A stretch of 39,345 nt of DNA, taken from Clostridiales bacterium. GTDB lineage: Bacteria > Bacillota > Clostridia > Peptostreptococcales > Acidaminobacteraceae. Below the pieces are notes generated by a model. That model was not told the DNA's origin and ran no database searches. It saw only the letters and a program-made list of their open reading frames with translations. The position numbers were made by a program, and so were the translations under genes. Positions 10,021 to 17,363 of this stretch are shown here, one piece after another; positions within the stretch are counted from its first letter, which is position 1; each line of letters opens with the position of its first letter. The stretch spans positions 1 through 39,345 of the forward strand of contig JAFGAC010000107.1 of the NCBI GenBank assembly GCA_016933835.1. Direction: 5' to 3'.

Positions 10021-10050
10021 GAAATAAGATTTTATCTTATTTCTTCTTTT
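10021..10050 (+). terminator. Terminator after tex
   Basis: Perfect 10-bp stem GAAATAAGAT / ATCTTATTTC with a TTT loop, followed by TTCTTTT. Confidence 0.8.
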
Positions 10051-10097
10051 ATATATATAAAAAATATTTTATAATTGAGAGAGAGAGGAGTGTATTT

Positions 10098-11258
10098 ATG
10101 ATATTGATTAAAAATGCTTTAATATACACAATGGAAAATGATGAAATCATTAAAAATGGTGATATTTTAATAGAAAATGACAAAATAATAAAAATAGGCA
10201 AGAATATTCAAGTTGAAGGTGCAAGAATTATAGATGCTAAAGGGAAGATGGTGTTGCCTGGTTTTATTGATGCGCATTGTCACCTTGGAATGTGGGAAGA
10301 TGGCATTGGATTTGAAGGTGCTGATGGAAATGAGATGACTGATCCGATAACACCTCATTTAAGAGCAATTGACGCCATAAATCCAATGGATAGAACTTTT
10401 GAAGAGGCTAGAGAAGCAGGAGTTACAATGGCGGCGACAGGCCCTGGAAGTGCAAATGTTATAGGTGGTACCTTTGTAGCTATCAAAACTTATGGCAACC
10501 GGATTGATGATATGATAGTGAAAGATCCACTGGCAATGAAGTGTGCTTTTGGAGAAAACCCTAAACGTGTTTATCATGATAAGAAGACTTCACCGAGCAC
10601 TAGAATGGCAATAGCAGCTGAACTAAGAAATACTTTGTTCAAGGCAAAAGCATATTTGGACAAGAAAGTGGATGCAGGTGAAGATATGTCAAAAATGCCT
10701 GAATTTGATTTTAAAATGGAAGCAATGATTCCAGTCATGAAAAAAGAAATTCCATTGAAGGCACATGCTCATCGTGCAGATGATATTTTGACTGCCATTA
10801 GAATAGCGAAAGAATTTGATTTGAAATTATCACTTGAACATTGTACTGAAGGTCATTTGATTGCAGATCATTTGGCGAAAGAAGGATATCCGGCTATATG
10901 TGGGCCGAGTTTATCAGAAAGATCAAAATTTGAATTAAAGAATTTAACTTTTGAAACACCGGGAATTTTATCCAAAGCGGGAATGAAAATTGCAATTATG
11001 ACAGATGCACCGGTAATTCCGCTGCAATATTTATCACTTGCTGCGGCACTAAGTGTGAAATCGGGTATGGAAGAAAATGAAGCTCTTAAAGCGATTACAA
11101 TTAATCCGGCAGAAATACTGGGACTGGAAAGCCGAGTAGGGAGTATCAAAGTGGGAAAAGATGCAGATTTGGTTATATGGCATGAGCATCCATTTAAAAT
11201 GGAAGCAAAGACGGCATTTGTCATTATTAATGGCAAAGTAATATATGAGAATGAGTAA
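10098..11258 (+). CDS. Amidohydrolase family metal-dependent hydrolase (imidazolonepropionase-like)
   Basis: Protein of 386 residues with an amidohydrolase fold. The first metal ligands are the HxH in GFIDAHCHLG (H60, H62), further ligands are in KAHAHRAD and EHCTEGH, and the catalytic Asp is in IMTDAPV. An N-terminal beta strand region (ILIENDKIIKIG) and the C-terminal return (GKDADLVIWHEHPF) form the usual small beta domain. GAGAGAGGAGTG just upstream is a strong binding site. The family covers imidazolonepropionase, dihydroorotase-like and peptidase-like enzymes, so the substrate is unknown. Located between two terminator-flanked units; TATAAT at 10070-10075 may be its -10. There are no hut genes nearby, which argues against histidine degradation. 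Confidence 0.85.
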   Translation: MILIKNALIYTMENDEIIKNGDILIENDKIIKIGKNIQVEGARIIDAKGKMVLPGFIDAHCHLGMWEDGIGFEGADGNEMTDPITPHLRAIDAINPMDRTFEEAREAGVTMAATGPGSANVIGGTFVAIKTYGNRIDDMIVKDPLAMKCAFGENPKRVYHDKKTSPSTRMAIAAELRNTLFKAKAYLDKKVDAGEDMSKMPEFDFKMEAMIPVMKKEIPLKAHAHRADDILTAIRIAKEFDLKLSLEHCTEGHLIADHLAKEGYPAICGPSLSERSKFELKNLTFETPGILSKAGMKIAIMTDAPVIPLQYLSLAAALSVKSGMEENEALKAITINPAEILGLESRVGSIKVGKDADLVIWHEHPFKMEAKTAFVIINGKVIYENE

Positions 11259-11342
11259 CATTTGACTAGTTTCCTTAATTTTATGTTTTTTTTAAGGGTT
11301 TTAGGATATAAATAAATAGAGTTTGATGAAAGGAGTGGTTAA

Positions 11343-12053
11343 ATGGGAGATGCATTTAAACCAGGCTGTAGACCACCTGTACCACAGGTAAAATCAGAAG
11401 AAACTCAAGTTGAAGTAAATCTTGATGAAAAAGTAGAAAAAAGGGGGAAAAGTATGATTAAGGTAGGACATCCTGCACCGGATTTTACGCTTAATGCGTA
11501 TCACAAAGGAGAATTTAAACAATTTAGTTTATCAGAATTTAAAGGGAAATGGGTAATGCTTTGTTTTTATCCAGGAGACTTTACATTCGTCTGAGCAACT
11601 GAAGTTTCAGCAGTTGCTGAAAATGCACAAAGATTTTATGATTTGGATATAGAAATTCTTTCTGTAAGTGTAGACAGTATTTTTGTTCATAAAATGTGGA
11701 ATGATAACGAATTGAGTAAAATGGTTGATGGCGGTGTTCCATTCCCGATGTTATCAGATGGTGGCGGAAAAGTGGGCAGTCTATACGGTGTTTATGACGA
11801 AACGGGTGGAGTTGAAAATCGTGGAAGATTTATCATTGATCCTGATGGAATCATTCAAGGTTTTGAAGTCTTGACACCTCCTGTTGGAAGAAATCTTGAA
11901 GAGACAATTCGTCAATTCAAAGCATTCCAATTGGTTAGAAAATCAGGTGGAACTGAGGCAACACCAGCTGAATGGATGCCAGGAGATGAAACATTAAAAC
12001 CAGGACCAGAATTAGTAGGGAATATTTGGAAAGTATGGTCTCCAAAAAAATAA
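11343..12053 (+). CDS. prxU: Selenocysteine-containing peroxiredoxin (AhpC/TSA family), Sec at in-frame TGA
   Basis: Thiol-peroxidase-type enzyme that should reduce H2O2 or organic peroxides. The frame is interrupted only by TGA at 11592-11594, exactly where the peroxidatic cysteine stands in the PxxxTxxC motif: PGDFTFV-U-ATE. Both sides align with AhpC (PAPDFTL, FKGKWVMLCFYPGDFTFV; then ILSVSVDS, HKMW, RGRFIIDPDG). Read through, it is 236 residues with Sec84. A stem-loop suited to SECIS follows at 11605-11622. The family knows a precedent, PrxU of Eubacterium acidaminophilum. Unusual points: a hydrophilic extension of about 37 residues with one cysteine (CRPPVP, Cys9), and Thr in place of the resolving cysteine (TEATPAEW versus EVCPAxW). 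AAAGGAG supports the start at 11343; ATG 11454 is a possible internal start. Confidence 0.92.
11592..11622 (+). promoter_or_regulatory. Sec-encoding UGA with candidate bacterial SECIS stem-loop
   Basis: TTTCAGC (11605-11611), loop AGTT (11612-11615), GCTGAAA (11616-11622): a perfect 7-bp stem with a G-U in a four-base apical loop, beginning 17 bases after the UGA. That geometry fits bacterial SelB-binding hairpins as I recall them. A competing stem AGCAACTG / CAGTTGCT (11595-11618 region) is also possible, so the active fold is not certain. Confidence 0.75.
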
Positions 12054-12070
12054 ATTAGGTAAAAACTATG

Positions 12071-12108
12071 AGGAACCTCCTATAAAATAAAGGGGTTCCT
12101 TTTCTTTT
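12071..12108 (+). terminator. Terminator after the selenoperoxiredoxin gene
   Basis: AGGAACCTC / GGGGTTCCT (9 bp, one G-T pair) around a 12-base loop, followed by TTTCTTTT. Confidence 0.8.
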
Positions 12109-12161
12109 TAAATTTGATAAACTTAGGTATAATGGTTAGAGAATATCTGGAGGTTTATTAC

Positions 12162-12611
12162 ATGAAAATCAAGATACACAATTTAGAAGATATGGTCAGA
12201 TTGGGAAAAATATTATCTGAGAACATTAATGATCAGTCAATTATATGTCTTACTGGAGATCTAGGAGCTGGAAAAACAACTTTGACTCAAGCGATAATGA
12301 AAGGACTGGGGATTGATGAGCCTATTACAAGTCCAACTTACACAACTGTCAATGAATATGACAATTCTATAAAAATTTTTCATTTTGATGTTTATCGCAT
12401 TAATGATATCGATGAAATGTTTGAAATAGGATTTGACGATTATATGGATCAAAAGGCAATAAAAATAATTGAATGGGCTAATATTATTGAAGAAATCATA
12501 CCTGAAGATTCGATTTGGATCAATATAATATACACAGATGATGCAAACGAAAGATTGGTTGAAATTAATGGAATTGATTTGGAGGTGTATTATGATAGTA
12601 TTGGGAATTGA
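12162..12611 (+). CDS. tsaE: tRNA threonylcarbamoyladenosine biosynthesis ATPase TsaE
   Basis: ATPase subunit of the bacterial t6A machinery (TsaB-TsaD-TsaE), which places threonylcarbamoyl on A37 of tRNAs reading ANN codons. The protein is 149 residues. Walker A is GDLGAGKTT (residues 32-40), followed by the family motifs SPTYTTVNEY, FHFDVYRI and IIEWANII. An in-frame ATG lies upstream at 12114, but GGAGG at 12149-12153 stands eight bases before the ATG at 12162, which gives the expected N-terminus. First gene of tsaE-tsaB-rimI-tsaD; its stop overlaps the tsaB start by 20 bases. Confidence 0.95.
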   Translation: MKIKIHNLEDMVRLGKILSENINDQSIICLTGDLGAGKTTLTQAIMKGLGIDEPITSPTYTTVNEYDNSIKIFHFDVYRINDIDEMFEIGFDDYMDQKAIKIIEWANIIEEIIPEDSIWINIIYTDDANERLVEINGIDLEVYYDSIGN

Positions 12612-13293
12612 TGCATCAACACAGACAGCAGGTGTCGCCATTGTGAATAATGAGATGCTCATGGGAGAAATCACTATCAATACTACCATCACTCATTCAG
12701 AAAAATTGATGGTAATTGTGGACCAACTATTCAGTAATCTTAATCTTAAGCTCGATGATATTGATGGAATTGCAGTTACGATTGGGCCCGGATCTTTTAC
12801 TGGAGTCAGGATCGGAATGGCAACAGCACTAGGATTGGCAAAGGCAAAAAATATATCTTTGGCAGGTATATCTACAATTGAAGGACTTGCTTATAACAAT
12901 AAAAATTATAGAGGGATTATCTGTCCTATTCAAGATGCCAGGAGAAATCAAATTTATACAGGTTTCTTTAAATTTGAAGGAGATAATTTAGTGAGATTAA
13001 GTCCTGATATGGCAATTTCCATAGCTGAATTTGTTGAAAAAGCCAATACATACGAAGAGGATATTCTTTTAGCTGGACCTGATGCGAATAAATTCATAGA
13101 AGAAATTAAATTGAAATGTGATAGGGAAGTGACAGTTTCACCATTTAATTTATCACTTCCACGAGCGTCATCAATTGCGTATCTATCAATGACAAAGGAA
13201 TTCGGTAAAAATATTACCCCTAATTATGTAAGAAAATCACAAGCAGAGACAAGTTATGAAGAAATTCATGGAAAGAGTGTATATGATGAATGA
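12592..13293 (+). CDS. tsaB: tRNA threonylcarbamoyladenosine biosynthesis protein TsaB
   Basis: Non-catalytic ASKHA-fold partner of TsaD in t6A synthesis. The product is 233 residues and begins MIVLGIDASTQTAGVAIV, the typical N-terminus; ITIGPGSFTGVRIG-like sequence (VTIGPGSFTGVRIGMA) near residue 65 is the family signature. GGAGGTG at 12581-12587 fixes the start at 12592 inside the end of tsaE. The 3' end overlaps the start of rimI by a few bases, so the genes are translated together. It lacks the metal-binding histidines of TsaD, as expected for this paralogue. Confidence 0.95.
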   Translation: MIVLGIDASTQTAGVAIVNNEMLMGEITINTTITHSEKLMVIVDQLFSNLNLKLDDIDGIAVTIGPGSFTGVRIGMATALGLAKAKNISLAGISTIEGLAYNNKNYRGIICPIQDARRNQIYTGFFKFEGDNLVRLSPDMAISIAEFVEKANTYEEDILLAGPDANKFIEEIKLKCDREVTVSPFNLSLPRASSIAYLSMTKEFGKNITPNYVRKSQAETSYEEIHGKSVYDE

Positions 13294-13735
13294 AATAAAT
13301 ATTAGAGAGATGACAGTTGATGATATTGATTCTATTCATGAAATTGAAGTGAAATCTTTCACTGTGCCTTGGTCAAAAAATGCCTTCTATCAGGAAATTG
13401 CTGAAAATAATGCCGCGTTTTATTTTGTGATTTCTTTCAATAAAAAACTGATTGGATATATGGGTATATGGAAAATTTTTGACGAAGGTCATATAACCAA
13501 TATTGCTTTGGATAATGAATATAGAGGTCAAGGATTGTCGAAAAAGCTTTTGGCCCATGTAATTGAGAAAATGACTGATAAAGGTGTAATCCACTATACT
13601 CTGGAAGTTAGAGAATCAAATCAAGTAGCTCAAAATCTTTATAAAGGATTTGGATTTTCTGTCAAAGGTAAAAGAAAAAAATACTATGCAGATACAAATG
13701 AAGATGCGCTGCTTATGTGGTTAAGTTTGAATTAA
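13286..13735 (+). CDS. rimI: Ribosomal-protein-alanine N-acetyltransferase RimI
   Basis: GNAT acetyltransferase that acetylates the N-terminal alanine of ribosomal protein S18 in E. coli; other N-terminal targets are possible. The acetyl-CoA loop is IALDNEYRGQGLSKKLL and the substrate side has LEVRESNQVAQNLYKGFGF, both characteristic of RimI. Possible starts are ATG 13256, 13283 and 13286; GGAAAGAG at 13270-13277 fits 13286 (MNEINIREM, 149 residues) best, with 13283 nearly as good. It overlaps the tsaB stop. This position between tsaB and tsaD is common in Firmicutes. Confidence 0.93.
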   Translation: MNEINIREMTVDDIDSIHEIEVKSFTVPWSKNAFYQEIAENNAAFYFVISFNKKLIGYMGIWKIFDEGHITNIALDNEYRGQGLSKKLLAHVIEKMTDKGVIHYTLEVRESNQVAQNLYKGFGFSVKGKRKKYYADTNEDALLMWLSLN

Positions 13736-13783
13736 AATCCTGTGTTCTGAAATTGTTATATAAAAACTTATAAAGAAAGGAAA

Positions 13784-13813
13784 GTATGATAATGTCTTTT
13801 TTACTTATCATAC
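13784..13813 (+). promoter_or_regulatory. Perfect inverted repeat upstream of tsaD
   Basis: GTATGATAA (13784-13792) and TTATCATAC (13805-13813) are perfectly complementary, with a 12-base loop that includes six T residues. No T run follows, so it does not look like a terminator. The first arm contains the start codon of a short leader ORF (13786-13830). Confidence 0.6.
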
Positions 13814-13830
13814 AAGAAATTTATGAATGA
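13786..13830 (+). CDS. Putative 14-codon leader peptide ahead of tsaD
   Basis: Short [17 protein letters not shown] preceded by AAAGAAAGGAAAG (13772-13784). It overlaps the first eight bases of tsaD in another frame. tsaD itself has only a poor binding site (CAAGAAAT), so translation of tsaD may depend on ribosomes finishing this ORF. There is no protein-level evidence; the ORF could be chance in AT-rich sequence. The hairpin at 13784-13813 covers its start codon. Confidence 0.35.
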   Translation: MIMSFLLIIQEIYE

Positions 13831-14833
13831 TATCATTATTTTAGCTATAGAATCAAGTTGTGATGAAACCTCAGTTGCAGTCATTAAAAATGGTAGAGAA
13901 ATACTGTCTAATATAATCTATTCACAAATTGGAATACATAAAAAATTTGGTGGCGTTGTTCCTGAAATTGCATCACGTAGACATATTGACAAAATTGATC
14001 TTATTGTTGAACAATCTTTAGAGCAAAGCAAACTTAAATTAGAAGATATGGATGCAATTGCAGTCACGTATGGACCGGGATTAGTAGGTGCTCTTCTAGT
14101 AGGTGTCAGCTATTCGAAGGCGTTGGCATATGGTTTGCAAAAACCGCTGATTCCAGTTAATCATATTGACGGTCATATTGCAGCCAACTATCTTGCCTTT
14201 TCCGATCTAAAGCCACCTTATATTGCATTGATTGTTTCAGGAGGACATACTCACATAGTAGATGTTACCGATTATGGAAAGTATATAGTATTGGGAAGAA
14301 CACGCGATGACGCTGTCGGAGAAGCTTATGATAAAGTTGCAAGGACTTTGGGATTTGGATATCCAGGAGGACCGTTTATTGATGAAGCAGCAAAATTAGG
14401 AAATCCTAATGCTATAAATTTTCCAAGAAGTTATCTAGAGGAAGGTTCCTATGATTTTAGCTTTTCAGGTATTAAATCTGCAGTGTTGAATTATTTAAAC
14501 AGTGCAAAAATGAAGGGAATAGAGATAAATAAAAATGATGTAGCAGCTTCTTTTCAGGAAGCTATTATGGATGTTTTAATTAATAAGATTATAAAAGCTT
14601 CACTTGAATTCAATCATGATAAAATTATAATAGCAGGTGGTGTCGCAGCAAATTCAAGATTGAGAGAACGTTTGAAAGAAGAAGCAAAAAAACATCATTT
14701 AGAGGTTCTTTATCCTCCTCTTTCGTTATGTACGGATAACGCGGCAATGATAGGATCTGCTGCCTATTATCAATTTAAGAATGAAAAATTCGCAAATTTG
14801 GAATTGAATGCCGTGCCAAATCTCAAACTATAA
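13823..14833 (+). CDS. tsaD: tRNA N6-adenosine threonylcarbamoyltransferase TsaD
   Basis: Catalytic subunit of t6A synthesis: transfers threonylcarbamoyl from its AMP adduct to A37 of ANN-decoding tRNAs. The protein has 336 residues and full-length motifs: [14 protein letters not shown] at the N-terminus, the metal-binding HIDGH (H114, H118), [23 protein letters not shown] and the C-terminal [12 protein letters not shown] with the third metal ligand. The start is unusual in having no strong binding site of its own, but overlapping a short leader ORF and lying just after a hairpin. The 87-base gap from rimI contrasts with the overlapping genes before it, so separate control of tsaD is possible. 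Confidence 0.96.
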   Translation: MNDIIILAIESSCDETSVAVIKNGREILSNIIYSQIGIHKKFGGVVPEIASRRHIDKIDLIVEQSLEQSKLKLEDMDAIAVTYGPGLVGALLVGVSYSKALAYGLQKPLIPVNHIDGHIAANYLAFSDLKPPYIALIVSGGHTHIVDVTDYGKYIVLGRTRDDAVGEAYDKVARTLGFGYPGGPFIDEAAKLGNPNAINFPRSYLEEGSYDFSFSGIKSAVLNYLNSAKMKGIEINKNDVAASFQEAIMDVLINKIIKASLEFNHDKIIIAGGVAANSRLRERLKEEAKKHHLEVLYPPLSLCTDNAAMIGSAAYYQFKNEKFANLELNAVPNLKL

Positions 14834-14835
14834 TT

Positions 14836-14984
14836 TGTGGATAAGTCTATAGTAAACAATATGTAAACTAAATGATTGTTGAAAAAAATGTGGATTAGCC
14901 TGTGGATAAAGTGGATAACTCTTCTAAATCCCATAAAACCTCACTTTTAATTGTGGAGTAATAATTCACTGATTTTGTGGACAA
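14836..14984 (+). other. Cluster of six DnaA-box-like sequences
   Basis: Two sites match the consensus DnaA box exactly when read on the minus strand (TTATCCACA): plus-strand TGTGGATAA at 14836-14844 and 14901-14909. Four near matches lie at 14889-14897 (TGTGGATTA), 14910-14918 (AGTGGATAA), 14952-14960 (TGTGGAGTA) and 14976-14984 (TGTGGACAA). All have the same orientation, and an AT-only stretch follows (about 14993-15017). This fills the 210-base gap between tsaD and the convergent acpP. Likely a DnaA-binding cluster (titration or regulatory); an actual replication origin is less likely because dnaA, dnaN and rpmH are not here. Confidence 0.7.
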
Positions 14985-15013
14985 ATCTAATTCATAAAAT
15001 TAATTAATAATAA

Positions 15014-15045
15014 AAAAGCCCGTAGACTTTTTAGTCTTCGGGCTT
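15014..15045 (-). terminator. Terminator of acpP
   Basis: AAGCCCG-T-AGACT / AGTCT-T-CGGGCTT with a four-base loop. On the minus strand it is followed by TTTTTTATTATTA, so it serves acpP and includes its stop codon; it may also stop transcription arriving from tsaD. Confidence 0.88.
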
Positions 15046-15274
15046 ATTCTAATGTACTCTCAAGAAAATCCATTATTTCAGATACTTTTCTTATTTTTTC
15101 TGCAAAATCATCCGGAATTTCAATATCAAATTCTCCTTCGATTGCAATTATTATTTCTGCAGCATCAATAGAATCAGCATTTAAATCATCAACTAGATCA
15201 GTATCATATGTGATATCGTCAAGGTTTTTAACACCCATCTGCTCTGCTATAATTTGTTGTATAAGTTCAAACAT
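15044..15274 (-). CDS. acpP: Acyl carrier protein
   Basis: Small acidic four-helix protein of 76 residues that carries acyl chains on a 4'-phosphopantetheine arm. The attachment serine is in DLNADSIDAAE, matching the canonical DSL motif with I for L. The N-terminus (MFELIQQIIAEQMGV) and acidic helix II (IIIAIEGEFDIEIPDD) are typical. GGAGGG stands seven bases before the start. It is alone: no fab genes are adjacent, and it sits between a DnaA-box cluster and an ABC-F gene. With its own promoter (15304-15331) and terminator it is a single-gene unit. It may be the general fatty acid ACP or a secondary one. Confidence 0.9.
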   Translation of the reverse strand: MFELIQQIIAEQMGVKNLDDITYDTDLVDDLNADSIDAAEIIIAIEGEFDIEIPDDFAEKIRKVSEIMDFLESTLE

Positions 15275-15303
15275 GATTACCCTCCTTTTTTATGTATATT
15301 TAC

Positions 15304-15331
15304 ATTATATACAAACTCAAAAAGATGTCTA
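15304..15331 (-). promoter_or_regulatory. Promoter of acpP
   Basis: On the minus strand, TAGACA (15331-15326) and TATAAT (15309-15304) are 16 bases apart. The -35 element overlaps the stop codon of the ABC-F gene. Confidence 0.65.
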
Positions 15332-17227
15332 TAATAAATTTTCCCATTCAGTGTATGCTTTCTTAATATCATTTTCCAATTGAATAATTTCTTTATTTAA
15401 TTGAATAAGTTTTTCTTGATCAGAGTATATTTGGATGTCACATTGAAGTTTATGGATTTCTTCAATTCTCGATTCCATTGTATGAATTCTATTCTCCAAA
15501 TTAGCGGTTTTATCTCTTGCTTCTTTTTTATTTCTTTTATTTTCTCTTTCTAATTTTGATAATTCTTTTCTTTCTGTTTTTGATATTTTTGAGGAATCAT
15601 TTTCGACTTGAGCATATTGAAGCATCTGATTTTTCTTAAATGAGTAATAATCATAATTTCCTAAATATTCAGTCAGTCCATCATCTTCTAATTCAAATAT
15701 TTTATTGCAAACTTTATTAAGAAAATATCTGTCGTGTGAAATTGTAAACATTGTACCTTCATAATTTAAGAGAGCATTTTCAAGTGTTTCTCTTGAAATG
15801 ATATCTAAATGATTGGTGGGTTCATCAAGCATTAAGAAGTTGTTTTTTGAGAGCATCAGCTTCAGGAGTGATAATCTTGATTTTTCACCACCGCTTAATA
15901 TGCTTATCTCCTTAAAAACATCATCACCAGTGAAAAGAAAAGAACCTAAGTATTTTCTGATTTCTGTTTCATCAACAGTAGGCATTAGATTTTGAATTTC
16001 TTCCAACATGGTGTGATTATCGCTAATATTTTTTAAATCTTGATCATAGTAACCGAGTGTGACATGATGCCCTTTTGTAAAAGAACCTTTATCAGGAGAT
16101 ATAAAATTGACCAAGATTTTGAAAAGGGTAGATTTTCCAATGCCGTTTCTACCTATCAGTCCAATTTTATCTCCTTTAAAGATCTCAAATGATATGTTTT
16201 CAAAAAGCGGTGTTTCACTGTAACTTTTACTGATTTCTTCAACACTGAATACATGATTGCCGCTTGCTAGCCCAATATCAAAATTAAGATTGATATTTTT
16301 ATTCAGCCAAAATGGTTTTTGAATTTTTTCTATTTTATCGAGTTTATGTTCTCTATCTTTTGCTCTCTTAGCCATTTTTTCAGTGCCAGTTTGTTTAAAC
16401 TTCCTAATCATTTCTTCTTCTCGTTTCATGAGAAGTTGATTTTTTTGATAGAATTTCATGTCATGTTCATAATTGAGTCTTTTTTGATTAATATATTCAC
16501 TGTAGTTGCCATAGTAGAGTTTGCCATTGTTGAATTCTAGTTCATAGATTTTTAGCACTATTTTATCTAAGAAATAACGATCATGGGATACAATCACTAC
16601 TGCACCACGATAAGTTGAAAGATAATTTTCAAGCCATTTTACAGATTCGATATCTAAGTGATTTGTAGGTTCATCCAATAATAAAAGATCATATTCAGTC
16701 AATAGGAGTTTAGCGAGATTGAGGCGTGTCTTTTGTCCACCGCTTAGTGTCGATAGTGTACGTGCAAAATCCTCTTCCGTGAAACCTAATCCGAGTAAAA
16801 CACCTCTAGTTTTACTGTGATAGGCGTAACCATCTTTTTGATTGAACTCATCAGAAATATTTGAATATTCATGTAATAAGGCCTGATCGTGAGGATGTTT
16901 TGTTAATAAATTCTCAATGTTGCGTAGATTTGTCTCCATTTCTATTAAATTCTTAAAGGGTTCAAGACAATAATCGTACAGAACAACATTATCTGAAAAT
17001 GATTCTGATTGTCTCAAATATCCTATATTTAAATCTTTCGCATAAAAAATTTGTCCTTCATCATAAGAAATATTACCTGTCATTATATTGAACAAGGTAG
17101 ATTTGCCAGCTCCATTGTTGCCAACAATCCCTATTTTTTCACCTTCATTGACAGTAAGAGTTATTTTTTCCAGAATTTTATCAATGCCATATGATTTTGA
17201 AATATCTTTTAATGTTACAAGTATCAT
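15329..17227 (-). CDS. ABC-F family ATP-binding protein (YdiF-like)
   Basis: Soluble twin-ATPase of 632 residues; ABC-F proteins act on the ribosome in translation or antibiotic protection, not transport. The first cassette has GNNGAGKS, LSGGQKTRL and LLLDEPTNHLDIES; the second has GRNGIGKS, LSGGEKSRLSL and LMLDEPTNHLD. The linker between them is the charged P-site tRNA-interaction region (MKREEEMIRKFKQTGTEKMAKRAKD split over about residues 265-290), and a basic coiled coil ends the protein. No membrane segment is present. GGAGG lies seven bases before the ATG. By position next to tsaD and rex it corresponds to B. subtilis ydiF, but it is on the opposite strand here. Substrate or antibiotic cannot be predicted. 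Confidence 0.93.
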   Translation of the reverse strand: MILVTLKDISKSYGIDKILEKITLTVNEGEKIGIVGNNGAGKSTLFNIMTGNISYDEGQIFYAKDLNIGYLRQSESFSDNVVLYDYCLEPFKNLIEMETNLRNIENLLTKHPHDQALLHEYSNISDEFNQKDGYAYHSKTRGVLLGLGFTEEDFARTLSTLSGGQKTRLNLAKLLLTEYDLLLLDEPTNHLDIESVKWLENYLSTYRGAVVIVSHDRYFLDKIVLKIYELEFNNGKLYYGNYSEYINQKRLNYEHDMKFYQKNQLLMKREEEMIRKFKQTGTEKMAKRAKDREHKLDKIEKIQKPFWLNKNINLNFDIGLASGNHVFSVEEISKSYSETPLFENISFEIFKGDKIGLIGRNGIGKSTLFKILVNFISPDKGSFTKGHHVTLGYYDQDLKNISDNHTMLEEIQNLMPTVDETEIRKYLGSFLFTGDDVFKEISILSGGEKSRLSLLKLMLSKNNFLMLDEPTNHLDIISRETLENALLNYEGTMFTISHDRYFLNKVCNKIFELEDDGLTEYLGNYDYYSFKKNQMLQYAQVENDSSKISKTERKELSKLERENKRNKKEARDKTANLENRIHTMESRIEEIHKLQCDIQIYSDQEKLIQLNKEIIQLENDIKKAYTEWENLL

Positions 17228-17306
17228 TTGCTAACCTCCGATAGTATAGAAATATTTTATCATAGGACTTATAGTAATGAAAGTTATATGCAATTAGTTA
17301 ATTAAT

Positions 17307-17336
17307 TGACAAATAAATTCAAAAAATGATATAATT
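17307..17336 (+). promoter_or_regulatory. Promoter of rex
   Basis: TTGACA (17307-17312) and TATAAT (17331-17336) with an 18-base spacer; the -10 is preceded by TGA, giving an extended -10 as well. Near-consensus, 28 bases before the rex start codon. Confidence 0.88.
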
Positions 17337-17363
17337 AAACAATAAATTAGTTGAGGTGATTAA

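Noticed and set aside
11268-11296. Terminator between the amidohydrolase and the peroxiredoxin (CCTTAA / TTAAGG)
   Set aside because: The stem is only 6 A-T-rich base pairs with a long loop and no proper T run.
11343-11594. Frameshifted or truncated peroxiredoxin pseudogene split into two ORFs
   Set aside because: Both parts are in the same frame, the only interruption is TGA at the catalytic residue, and a SECIS-like stem follows at the right distance.
14888-14950. Small ORF of about 20 codons starting ATGTGGATTAGC in the DnaA-box region
   Set aside because: No binding site, and its repeated Trp-Ile pattern is simply the DnaA-box repeats read as codons.
14836-15017. Chromosomal replication origin at the DnaA-box cluster
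   Set aside because: dnaA, dnaN, rpmH and other usual oriC neighbours are not in the window; a DnaA-binding or titration cluster is the safer reading.
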